NCBI GenBank assembly: GCA_002725275.1
Contig: PBOE01000017.1
Location: 24,952-46,693 of the forward strand
DNA: 21,742 nucleotides
Reading direction: 5' to 3'
Source of the DNA: Methanobacteriota archaeon
GTDB taxonomy: Archaea; Thermoplasmatota; Poseidoniia; Poseidoniales; Poseidoniaceae
Below, piece after piece: positions 15,274-21,742 of the stretch (its first letter is position 1; each line of letters starts with the position of its first letter). A model generated the notes under the pieces. It did no database searches. It was not told where the DNA came from and worked only from the letters and a program-made list of their open reading frames with translations. The position numbers and the translations under genes were made by a program.

Positions 15274-15293
15274 CACCCCGTAGGGGTGCTTTT
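15274..15293 (+). terminator. GC hairpin with short T-run after the photolyase operon
   Basis: CACCCC-GTA-GGGGTG forms a perfect 6-bp stem with a 3-base loop, followed by CTTTT. It lies 9 nt after the SDR stop and abuts the next promoter. It could be a terminator or a repeated hairpin element: a longer version of the same core, in opposite orientation, is at 20676-20694. Confidence 0.5.
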
Positions 15294-15298
15294 GATAA
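15291..15298 (+). promoter_or_regulatory. TATA-like box of the calcium-repeat protein gene
   Basis: TTTGATAA lies 29 nt before ATG 15320, the same spacing as at ribA and crtI, suggesting a leaderless transcript. Only composition and spacing support it. Confidence 0.45.
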
Positions 15299-15319
15299 TC
15301 CGGTCGCTCATCCCCCGGC

Positions 15320-17836
15320 ATGGCCGGTCGAGTTGCCATCCTGCTCGTCCTCGCCCTCGCGCTGATTCATCTGCCGTTGGTGAGCGCTGACGATGCCCCC
15401 GCCAGCGCCAACGGGCTGACGGACGGTGTGTCGTCAAGCGGGTACGTTTGCGACCCTGACGGGTGCTCTCCAAACGACAAGCGCGACTACTGGAAAATTC
15501 AAGGGAAAATGGGCGATATCGTCCAAGTCACCTTTTCGGGAAGCATGAGCAACGCTGCGTGGTGGTGCCCCGGCGACGGTTGGGAAGGGACCTTCACCAT
15601 GGGGTCGGTTTCCCAAAACGTCGATGACGGTTCCCCAACCGCCACCCTGTCCACGACGCTTTCCACGGCGGGTGAGATTCTGATCAAGGTTGAAGGCAAA
15701 AATTCGTGGTGTAACGACGGTTTCGATTACACCCTCACGCCCTCGATTGACAAAACCAACCGCGACTCCGACGAGGACGGCTTCGTTGACACCGAAGACG
15801 ACTGCACGCTCCTGGTCGGTGCGTCCACCAACGACCGAAAAGGATGCACCGACTCCGACGGCGACGGTTGGTCGGACCCCGACAGCGGATGGGGCGTACA
15901 AAACGGCGCTGATGCCTTTGCAAGTGAGTCCTCACAATGGTTGGACTCGGACAACGACGGCTACGGGGACAACCTCGACGGCTACCAGGGCGACCACTGT
16001 CAATTCAGCCGAGGCTACTCCACGTCCGACCGGTACGGATGCGTGGATTCCGATGGCGACTCTTACTCCGACCCGGACCCGGGAGGACTGAACGGCTACG
16101 AAGCGTGGTTCGCCCACCCTGTCGGCAAAGCCGATGCCTTTGCTTACGACGCCTCGCAGTGGAACGACACCGACGAGGACGGCTACGGCGACAACTGGGA
16201 CGACCCTTCGCTGAACGCCACGCGACAGGTCTGGGACATCGGTCAGTTTGTCGACAACGCCACACAGCCGGATGCCTGCCCGTTCATCCGAGGAGGTTCG
16301 TCCTCCGACCGGTTTGGATGCATTGACAGCGACTTGGACACGTACTCCGACGGGGATGAAAACTGGACCATCGACAACGGTTCGGACGCCTTCCCGCTCG
16401 AACCAACGCAATGGCTCGATTCGGACCGGGACGGATGGGGTGACAATCAAACGCTGGGAGCTCAGCGCATCGACGATTTCCCCTTCAACCCGACCCAGTG
16501 GCGAGACACGGACCGAGACGGGTGGGGCGACAACCAAACCTACGGCGCCACCCAGGTCGACGATTTCCCCTTTGTACCCTCCCAATACAGGGACACGGAC
16601 GGTGACGGGTACGGTGACAATCTTACCGGATTCGAGGGCGATGTTTGCATGCAATCCACGCCCGAGGAAGTGGACTCAGGCTGGATCAGTCGCTACGACC
16701 GTCTGGGGTGCCGGGACGTCGACAAGGACGGGTTTTCGGACCCCACCGACCTGTGGTCGGCCCACCCGACTGGGTTTGCCGACGCTTTCCCTGACGATCC
16801 TTCCCAGTGGCACGACACGGACGACGACGGCTACGGCGATAACCTCGAGTATTTCGACGGACAAACGTGGCGGTCCTCCTACCGCCCCGACGGCTGCCGC
16901 ACCACGCAGGGCCAATCGACGTTCGACCGCTGGGGTTGCCCCGACGGGGACGGGGATGGTTGGTCCGACCCAACCTCCATTTGGCTGGCCAGTCCGGGCG
17001 GCTCGGGGGATGCATGGCCTGAAGACCCCACCCAGTGGCACGACACCGACGGTGATGGCCGTGGCGATAACCCACGAGGAAACACAGCCGACGTTTGCCC
17101 TTCTATAGCTGGGACTTCGGTTGGACCTTCCTTCGGTGGTGACCGCTGGGGATGCAAGGACACCGACGGTGACGGTTGGTCCGACCTCGGTGATGCCTTC
17201 ATTCACGAACCCACGCAGTGGCGAGATTCCGATGGGGACGGTTACGGCGACCGCATCGAAGGTCACCAGGGCGATGCGTGCCCCGAGACTCGCGGGACCT
17301 CCCTCCTCGACCGATTGGGATGCCGGGACACCGACGGCGATGGTTGGTCCGACCCCAGCGATTCATGGCCAGCTCATCCGTTTGGCACCGGGGATGCCTT
17401 TCCCACCGAAGCGCTGCAGTGGAAAGACACCGACCAAGACGGCTTTGGGGACCTCCCGCTGGGGGCGTTCCGGGACGACTGCCCCACCCAAGCAGGGTCC
17501 TCCGAGCGCGACCTCCAAGGTTGTCCGGACGACAACGGGGACGGTTGGTCAAACCAATACGGTGAATTTGCCGCTGCCATCGCTATCATGGGCGAGGACC
17601 CTGCGGCTTCCTGGCTCACGTACGCCGTGATGGGCGCTGGTTTCCTGCTGGGGGCATTGGGAGCGTTGCTGGTCAAAGGCACGCGTCGCCGCCGAGAACT
17701 CCTTGAACAACTCATTCACGACAAGGAAACGGAACTGATGAACTCGCCCGGGATTGGCGAACCCGTTCCGACGTTGATCCCGCTCGACCAACTGCCGCCC
17801 TTGCCCGCATCCGAAGGAGGTGAGCAAGATGGGTGA
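15320..17836 (+). CDS. Secreted PPC-domain protein with 18 thrombospondin-3-like calcium repeats and C-terminal anchor
   Basis: An 838 aa type I membrane protein. Signal peptide: MAGRVAILLVLALALIHLP ending at VSA. Residues ~30-140 resemble a bacterial pre-peptidase C-terminal (PPC) beta-sandwich (RDYWKIQGKMGDIVQVTFSG ... GEILIKVEG ... FDYTLTP). Residues 149-745 hold 18 motifs of the form DxDxDGxxD, alternating a WSD type (DSDGDGWSDP) with a YGDN type (DTDEDGYGDN), and eight Cys pairs of pattern DxC...DRxGC, giving a compound unit of roughly 65-85 residues. Each motif should bind calcium as in thrombospondin type 3 repeats; the pairs probably form disulfides. A membrane helix (WLTYAVMGAGFLLGALGALL, ~765-787) precedes KGTRRRRELLEQL and an acidic tail. 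No catalytic site is seen; a rod-like, Ca-stiffened stalk or adhesin is inferred. First gene of a three-gene operon. Confidence 0.88.
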   Translation: MAGRVAILLVLALALIHLPLVSADDAPASANGLTDGVSSSGYVCDPDGCSPNDKRDYWKIQGKMGDIVQVTFSGSMSNAAWWCPGDGWEGTFTMGSVSQNVDDGSPTATLSTTLSTAGEILIKVEGKNSWCNDGFDYTLTPSIDKTNRDSDEDGFVDTEDDCTLLVGASTNDRKGCTDSDGDGWSDPDSGWGVQNGADAFASESSQWLDSDNDGYGDNLDGYQGDHCQFSRGYSTSDRYGCVDSDGDSYSDPDPGGLNGYEAWFAHPVGKADAFAYDASQWNDTDEDGYGDNWDDPSLNATRQVWDIGQFVDNATQPDACPFIRGGSSSDRFGCIDSDLDTYSDGDENWTIDNGSDAFPLEPTQWLDSDRDGWGDNQTLGAQRIDDFPFNPTQWRDTDRDGWGDNQTYGATQVDDFPFVPSQYRDTDGDGYGDNLTGFEGDVCMQSTPEEVDSGWISRYDRLGCRDVDKDGFSDPTDLWSAHPTGFADAFPDDPSQWHDTDDDGYGDNLEYFDGQTWRSSYRPDGCRTTQGQSTFDRWGCPDGDGDGWSDPTSIWLASPGGSGDAWPEDPTQWHDTDGDGRGDNPRGNTADVCPSIAGTSVGPSFGGDRWGCKDTDGDGWSDLGDAFIHEPTQWRDSDGDGYGDRIEGHQGDACPETRGTSLLDRLGCRDTDGDGWSDPSDSWPAHPFGTGDAFPTEALQWKDTDQDGFGDLPLGAFRDDCPTQAGSSERDLQGCPDDNGDGWSNQYGEFAAAIAIMGEDPAASWLTYAVMGAGFLLGALGALLVKGTRRRRELLEQLIHDKETELMNSPGIGEPVPTLIPLDQLPPLPASEGGEQDG
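17815..17823 (+). promoter_or_regulatory. Near-perfect Shine-Dalgarno site
   Basis: AGGAGGTGA, nine bases complementary to the 16S rRNA tail, lies 5 nt before ATG 17829 and inside the end of the upstream gene. It fixes the start of the next gene despite the 8-base overlap. Confidence 0.75.
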
Positions 17837-19127
17837 GGGTCGCTGGCGTGCCGTGCTGCTGGCGCTGATGATGACCGTGCTGCTCCTCCCGCTGGGCGCC
17901 GTGAGCGCTGAGGAAACCATGGAGGAGCGACTGGCGGCTGAGGGGTTGACCTTGCTCGCTTTGCGCAACGACACCATCGACACCGACCAAGACGGCGACA
18001 TCGATGCGGTGCGCGTGGTCATCGTTCTGAATTCTACCGCCACCTCCAACGAACTCATCGTCAAACTTCGGGGCTTGCACAAGGAGCGAGAAGTGCTAGA
18101 AACGCAAGAGGTTGCGTTCGTTGGTCAAACCAACATCACCGTCGTTTACGATGCATGGTCCAAGGGAGAACACAACCTGCGACTGGATTTCTTTGATGCC
18201 AACGGTGACTTCATCGCCTCCAACCCGCTTCCGACGTTCATGCTGACACCCGCTCTCCGGGTGCCGCAGGTGCTGCTGGCCTTGAACGCAGGCGACATGC
18301 TCCAGACCGGTGAGGCGTGTGAGATCACCCGCACTTTTGCTGACGAAACGGGCCCACGATACGGCGAAACGGGGGTTCGAACGTTCACCGGCGCTCCCTT
18401 CAGCGTGCTTGACTCACAGGAAACCCTCGACTGTGCATCATGGCCCGCTGGCGATTACGAACTGAAGGAAACCTACCGTAACGGCTTGGGTCAAACCGCA
18501 GAAAGCACCCTGAATTTCACCATCGAGAACCGCCCCGCACCCGCCTTCAGGCTGATTGCCTCCGGCCACGAAAACACCACGGAAACGCCCTGCAGCGTTC
18601 GCATGGAGCTGACGGACGGTCGACCGCTGGACGGCTTGACGATGGTGTGGCGGGTCAAAGGAGAGGCGGAAAGCATCAACGCCACCGTTTACGACTGTTC
18701 CAACCTCCCGGCCGGCGCTTATCTGGTCACGTTGGAGGTCATCACGGACAAACTCATCACGTCAACCGAGGCCCTCAACCTGATTCGTCTCCCCGCCGAG
18801 GATTTGAGCGAGGACGAGCGTGCTGCTCTCCCTTCCATCTCGTTGGGTCCAGAGACGACCACCGAGTCGGTGGGGTGGATGTCCATCGGCGTGCTCGCCC
18901 TGATCGTCTCCCTGTTGGTGTTCATCCTGCTGATTCGCAATCCTGATCCCGAACCCTTGGAACTGCCATCCCTCGGACCTACCCCGCAGGTGTTACCGGA
19001 CGGCTCACCCGACGCAGAGGGCTTGCCGACCACCGTGGACGACCAAGGGGTGTTGTGGCGGCAGCACCCCGACGGGGCGGTGGATTGGTGGGACCGTGAC
19101 TGGAGCATCTGGCACAGGTGGGAGTGA
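17829..19127 (+). CDS. Exported two-Ig-domain membrane protein with Trp-rich cytoplasmic tail
   Basis: A 432 aa protein not assigned to a named family. MGEGRWRAVLLALMMTVLLL ... AVSA is a signal peptide. A DTDQDGDIDAVRV calcium-like motif follows near residue 57, echoing the repeats of the upstream protein. Then come beta-rich domains; two are homologous to each other, each with one Cys pair and the phrase DCxxxPAGxY (LDCASWPAGDYELKETY and YDCSNLPAGAYLVTLEV). The membrane helix is GWMSIGVLALIVSLLVFILL (~349-369). The tail ends HPDGAVDWWDRDWSIWHRW, a Trp-rich motif likely to be a small cytoplasmic module. ATG 17829 overlaps the previous gene by 8 bases and has a near-perfect ribosome site. Likely partner of the calcium-repeat protein at the cell surface; no enzymatic role visible. 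Confidence 0.75.
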   Translation: MGEGRWRAVLLALMMTVLLLPLGAVSAEETMEERLAAEGLTLLALRNDTIDTDQDGDIDAVRVVIVLNSTATSNELIVKLRGLHKEREVLETQEVAFVGQTNITVVYDAWSKGEHNLRLDFFDANGDFIASNPLPTFMLTPALRVPQVLLALNAGDMLQTGEACEITRTFADETGPRYGETGVRTFTGAPFSVLDSQETLDCASWPAGDYELKETYRNGLGQTAESTLNFTIENRPAPAFRLIASGHENTTETPCSVRMELTDGRPLDGLTMVWRVKGEAESINATVYDCSNLPAGAYLVTLEVITDKLITSTEALNLIRLPAEDLSEDERAALPSISLGPETTTESVGWMSIGVLALIVSLLVFILLIRNPDPEPLELPSLGPTPQVLPDGSPDAEGLPTTVDDQGVLWRQHPDGAVDWWDRDWSIWHRWE

Positions 19128-20027
19128 ATGAACGCTGTTGAAGCCATCCTCATCGGTGTTGTCACCCTTGTTGCGGCGGTTGTCCTTCGTTTGATTTACG
19201 TCTGGTACACCCGAATACGACCCCTTCAACCCTCGCTTGATTTGGAGTGGGCTGCGGATTGCAAACATTTGACCACCGCCACGGTCAACGGGTCGGCGTT
19301 GACCTTTCACATGGTTCGAAATTTCACATGGCGCACGACCAGAGACCGGGATGAGGATTGGGAGGACGAAATCAGCGTGGATGCCGAGGACCTGAAAGAC
19401 GTCTGGTTCATCGTTGACCATTTCCACTCCATCAAGGGCCTGGCTCACACCTACCTCACGTTCGAATTTGGTTGTGGAACGTGCCTCTCGTTTTCGTTTG
19501 AATCGCGCCGAGAGAAAGGTGAACGCTACCATCCATGGGACGGCCTTTGGCGCGCCTATGAGCTCTACCTCTTGGTTGGAACAGAGCGGGACGTGACGGG
19601 ACTCAGAACCCACGGAAGGGGCAACAAGGACTACATGTTTCGTGCCAACACCCCGCCCGAGAAAAACAGGGAACTTCTCTTTGCCATGGTCAAGAAACTC
19701 AACGACCTTGCTGTGAACCCCGAGTGGTACCATTCCCTTTTGACGACCTGCAACACGTCCATCGTCAACATCGTCAACGAAGTGACGCCGGGAAGGATTC
19801 CGTTTTTGTGGCGCAATTTCCTCCCGGGCTACACCCCAAAGGCAGCGTTTAATCTGAAACTCATCGAAGATTGGGGCGGCCTTGAGGAGACCCTTCGCAA
19901 GGCGAGGATCGACGAGAAAGCCCAAGCCTGGGATGGCGTTGAGGACTATTCGGCTATGCTTCGTTCGTTCCTGCCGCCTTCCAAGGCAGGTGAAGGGGAT
20001 GAATCATCATCAGGCGTCCGTGCTTGA
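19128..20027 (+). CDS. DUF4105 (Lnb N-terminal-like) membrane protein
   Basis: A 299 aa protein with an N-terminal membrane helix (residues ~5-27) and then a domain that resembles DUF4105: FTWRTTRDRDEDWEDE, a conserved-looking His in KGLAHTYLTFEFG, the SFESRREKGERY segment, LYLLVGTERDVTGLRT and YHSLLTTCNTSIVNIV. The family is usually described by a conserved His and an NCT motif; here the motif reads TCNT, a variant order. Function is unknown; bacterial members include the N-terminal part of lacto-N-biosidase-related and other envelope proteins. ATG 19128 directly follows the previous stop (TGAATG), with GGTGGGAG upstream, so it is the third gene of the operon. Its last 74 bases overlap the convergent TPK-like gene. 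Confidence 0.7.
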   Translation: MNAVEAILIGVVTLVAAVVLRLIYVWYTRIRPLQPSLDLEWAADCKHLTTATVNGSALTFHMVRNFTWRTTRDRDEDWEDEISVDAEDLKDVWFIVDHFHSIKGLAHTYLTFEFGCGTCLSFSFESRREKGERYHPWDGLWRAYELYLLVGTERDVTGLRTHGRGNKDYMFRANTPPEKNRELLFAMVKKLNDLAVNPEWYHSLLTTCNTSIVNIVNEVTPGRIPFLWRNFLPGYTPKAAFNLKLIEDWGGLEETLRKARIDEKAQAWDGVEDYSAMLRSFLPPSKAGEGDESSSGVRA

Positions 20028-20619
20028 ACGAGAGTTGAACCTTGGGTCCAACGCTGGTGTTGTGAAGTCCACGTGATCCCATGGTCAGCGTCTCACCGCT
20101 GAGGCTGAAGGCTGCGCCTTCCAGCACCACCTCTTCTGCAACAGGCAGCGCAAACAGCGAGAATTCATCGCCAGGCTCAAGTTCTATAGAATGAGGACCG
20201 TTGGGTGAAAAGAGTCGATAAACGTGGGTGTGGCTGATGCACGTGATCCTCAGCGAAGAGGCGCCGCACGTGAGAAGGTTGGCCCATTCATGTTGTGGGT
20301 CTCCGCCGGTCGCTCCAACCACCCAGCACGCCGTGAACCCTTGCTCGTGAACCCAATCAATCGCCTTGCTCAAGTCATTGGTGTTCTGCTGAGGGCGCTC
20401 GACCACGGTACCGCCTCTCGCCACGTGTTCGTCCAGCCGGTCCTGCTCGACGCTGTCCATGTCGCCCACCACGGCATCGGGCCTGAGACCATGCTCCAGG
20501 CACGTTGTCAGCGCTCCATCGCAAGCGATGATGGCAGCTGCTTCATCCGCCAACGCCAGCACCACCGCTTCGGGGGCCGGCTCACCGCAGGCAAAGATGA
20601 GCGCCGTTTCGCCTGCCAC
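19954..20619 (-). CDS. Thiamine pyrophosphokinase-like protein
   Basis: A 221 aa protein with most thiamine pyrophosphokinase motifs: ACDGAL (32-37), DAVVGDMDS (48-56), QQNTNDLSKAIDW (77-89; family usually DxxxTD..KA), WVVGATGG (99-106), and a C-terminal beta region with GLHNTSVG. TPK transfers pyrophosphate from ATP to thiamine, giving thiamine diphosphate. The usual GGRxDH after the glycine turn reads GGDPQH, so the Arg and Asp are not conserved; substrate may differ, for example a pterin, as archaeal pyrophosphokinases of pterins exist. The start is GTG at 20619; an in-frame stop 33 nt upstream leaves no ATG. The final 24 codons overlap the DUF4105 gene on the other strand, an unusual convergent overlap. 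Confidence 0.75.
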   Translation of the reverse strand: MAGETALIFACGEPAPEAVVLALADEAAAIIACDGALTTCLEHGLRPDAVVGDMDSVEQDRLDEHVARGGTVVERPQQNTNDLSKAIDWVHEQGFTACWVVGATGGDPQHEWANLLTCGASSLRITCISHTHVYRLFSPNGPHSIELEPGDEFSLFALPVAEEVVLEGAAFSLSGETLTMGSRGLHNTSVGPKVQLSFKHGRLMMIHPLHLPWKAAGTNEA

Positions 20620-20675
20620 GGGGGGATGTGGGGCCCCTCCCTTCTGAACTCAGCGGTGGTGGGAAACGGCGGAAA

Positions 20676-20694
20676 TGACCCCCTACGGGGGTCA
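20676..20694. repeat. Perfect 8-bp hairpin TGACCCCC-TAC-GGGGGTCA
   Basis: A 19-base perfect inverted repeat with a 3-base loop in the divergent intergenic region between the TPK-like gene and the exported-protein gene. Its core CCCCTACGGGG is the exact reverse complement of the CCCCGTAGGGG core at 15276-15286. It has no T-run on either side, so a terminator role is doubtful; it may be a dispersed genomic hairpin or a binding site. Confidence 0.6.
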
Positions 20695-20719
20695 AGCGAA
20701 AGTCAACAATGATTTTCAA

Positions 20720-20750
20720 GGTCGCCGGGTGTGCTTAACCCATGGCGACC
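20720..20750 (+). promoter_or_regulatory. Stem-loop enclosing the start codon of the last gene
   Basis: GGTCGCC (20720-20726) pairs with GGCGACC (20744-20750), and GGGT (20727-20730) with ACCC (20738-20741), leaving a 7-base loop and a 2-base bulge AT (20742-20743), the first two bases of ATG 20742. Flanking copies of TGATTTTCAA lie at 20710-20719 and 20753-20762. If transcribed, the helix would hide this start codon. Confidence 0.4.
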
Positions 20751-21614
20751 GGTGATTTTCAAAACAATGGAATGAAAAGCATCGGCTTGGTTGTGCTGTT
20801 TCTTTTGTCCCTTCTCTCGCCCCTGTTGATGACACCGACGTCATCGCCTTCACTGGATGAGACTGACGCACCCGGGTTCACCGGCCCGTTCACGCAGGCC
20901 TCAGGTTACGGCCACGACTTCGCCGGAACGACCCTTGATGTCGACGGCCTCGTTCAGGTTTCGGTCCGTGAAGAGTCGATGCTCGACTTGTGGAGCACCG
21001 AGGTGTTGAACCTCTCTTTTGGTGAGCATCACGGCACGCCCGACATGAAACTGACTCGGCACGACAAGGCACACTTTTGCTGGAGCACGCAGGAAGGCAC
21101 GGTTCGAACCGCCGTTCATCGCCCCACCGGGGTTTGGACCACCACCCTCGTCGACTCCGTAGCGACCGCTACCGCAACGACGCTGGTGGACTGCGCCGTT
21201 GGCATCACCGCCAACGAACGACCGCGTGTACTGTACGCTGACGGGGACGACCTCAAGATGGGGCGATACGCCGAGCAAAGCCAAACCTACTACGACGGCC
21301 CCCGATGGCACACACGGACCATCATGGAAGACGTCGCTCCGACGCACCTCGCCCTTGACATCACGCCCGACGGCTTGGAGTGGGGCTTGATGCGCACCGA
21401 TGCTGGCGCGCTGCATCAGGTGAATTTCAGCGGCGCCTACTGGACCGAGTACCTTCTGGACGCTGGTCCCGTCGGCGAGCGGTTCGATCGACCGGCTCAG
21501 AGACGCGAGATCTCTTCGCGTTCGCTCTTCTCCGCGCGGCGTGCGCGAGAGGGAGTGTCGAAGACGATGGAAAGTTGGCAGAGAATATCTTCCCTCGCCT
21601 TTTGGGGGACCTGA
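20742..21614 (+). pseudogene. Exported protein gene, coding sequence broken near position 21480
   Basis: The frame begins MATGDFQNNGMKSIGLVVLF with a hydrophobic signal segment to about LLMTP; ATG 20772 (MKSIGLVVLF) is an alternative start with a more typical signal peptide. Residues ~45-245 are beta-rich with repeating phrases (HFCWSTQEGTVRTAVHRPTG, RPRVLYADGDDLKMGRY, HLALDITPDGLEWGLMRTDA) that suggest a propeller-type secreted protein. After PVGERFD (about residue 249) the translation turns into RPAQRREISSRSLFSARRAR and similar low-quality sequence, unlike the rest in composition, and stops at 21614 without the C-terminal membrane helix seen in this window's other large surface proteins. 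A frameshift, insertion or assembly junction near 21478-21485 is likely. The family was not recognised. Confidence 0.6.
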
Positions 21615-21742
21615 TTGGTTGACGGCACTCCTTTCCCTTTCTCCTTTCCCTTTCTCTTTCCTCTACAAAGAGGTAAACAGTCTCGTCCGAGGATGATTTC
21701 ATCAAAGTGTTATTTTGGAAGTTTCGTAACAGCGATCCCAGT
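21480..21742. other. Anomalous terminal segment without convincing genes
   Basis: From about 21480 to the right edge no frame on either strand gives plausible protein, and base composition changes: a CG-rich stretch with many GCGCG/GCGAGA words, then a long pyrimidine run, then AT-richer sequence. It differs from the dense, regular coding sequence in the rest of the window. It may be a chimeric contig end, inserted DNA or an unusual intergenic region. Confidence 0.5.
21628..21664. repeat. 37-base polypyrimidine tract with 13-bp tandem repeat
   Basis: An unbroken run of C/T contains TCCTTTCCCTTTC twice in tandem (21629-21641 and 21642-21654) and a partial third copy. The unit has mirror symmetry (CTTTCCCTTTC), the type able to form triplex DNA. 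Nothing like it occurs elsewhere in the window. Confidence 0.8.

Noticed and set aside
15760..17560. Short periodic repeats that might suggest a CRISPR array or satellite
   Set aside because: The periodicity is the codon image of DxDxDGxxD protein motifs in one continuous frame; the repeats are imperfect and there are no spacers.
19005..19925. Minus-strand open frame of about 300 codons
   Set aside because: It lies opposite two coupled plus-strand genes with good ribosome sites; its translation shows no domain or signal peptide.
20676..20694. Intrinsic terminator
   Set aside because: The stem is strong but no T-run follows on either strand, so it is listed as a repeat instead.
21427..21705. 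Minus-strand open frame in the anomalous right end
   Set aside because: The translation is low-complexity Arg/Ser/Glu sequence driven by the pyrimidine tract; no domain or start signal.
1..21742. tRNA, rRNA, insertion sequence, integrase or attachment site
   Set aside because: The gaps between genes are short and none shows a cloverleaf, rRNA motif, transposase or flanking terminal repeats.

Overview
The window reads as a piece of a free-living, light-exposed archaeal genome, most likely Marine Group II Euryarchaeota (Candidatus Poseidoniales). This is inference. The signs are TATA boxes about 29-31 nt upstream of ATG codons (leaderless archaeal promoters) mixed with strong GGAGG ribosome sites inside operons, a TrmB-type regulator, and large secreted proteins (Ig-like and DxDxDG calcium-repeat) each ending in one membrane helix followed by RRRR-type residues. 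Several enzymes are bacterial in type (CrtB/CrtI, GTP cyclohydrolase II, class II photolyase, SRPBCC-SDR fusion). No rRNA, tRNA, CRISPR array, insertion sequence or rhodopsin gene was seen.

Layout. 1-5284 is a cell-surface region: the 3' end of an Ig-like surface protein, a GT2 glycosyltransferase on the minus strand, a divergent GT4 glycosyltransferase, and a lipoprotein with five Asp-boxes. 5290-15264 is a light and oxidative-stress island. On the minus strand, ribA, a peroxiredoxin, a TrmB-HTH regulator with a V4R-like C-terminus and an ABC1/UbiB kinase form one tight operon, followed by crtI-crtB with its own promoter. On the plus strand, diverging from ribA across a short promoter region, are a Nudix hydrolase, a class II CPD photolyase and an SRPBCC-SDR fusion, tightly coupled. 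15320-20027 is a tandem operon of two exported calcium-repeat/Ig-like membrane proteins and a DUF4105-like membrane protein. A thiamine-pyrophosphokinase-like gene converges on it with a 74 bp overlap. From 20742 an exported protein begins, but its coding character breaks near 21480; the last ~260 bases, with a tandem polypyrimidine tract, look like foreign, rearranged or misassembled DNA.

How the parts may work together (inference). The island joins carotenoid synthesis, supply of flavin precursor (GTP cyclohydrolase II; FAD is used by photolyase and CrtI), UV repair, peroxide removal and an atypical kinase of isoprenoid-quinone type. A regulator that may sense a small hydrophobic ligand lies inside it, and near-identical motifs occur twice in the ribA/Nudix divergent promoter. 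This resembles bacterial light-inducible photolyase/carotenoid clusters, with the usual MerR/B12 light sensor apparently absent and a TrmB-V4R-like protein in its place.
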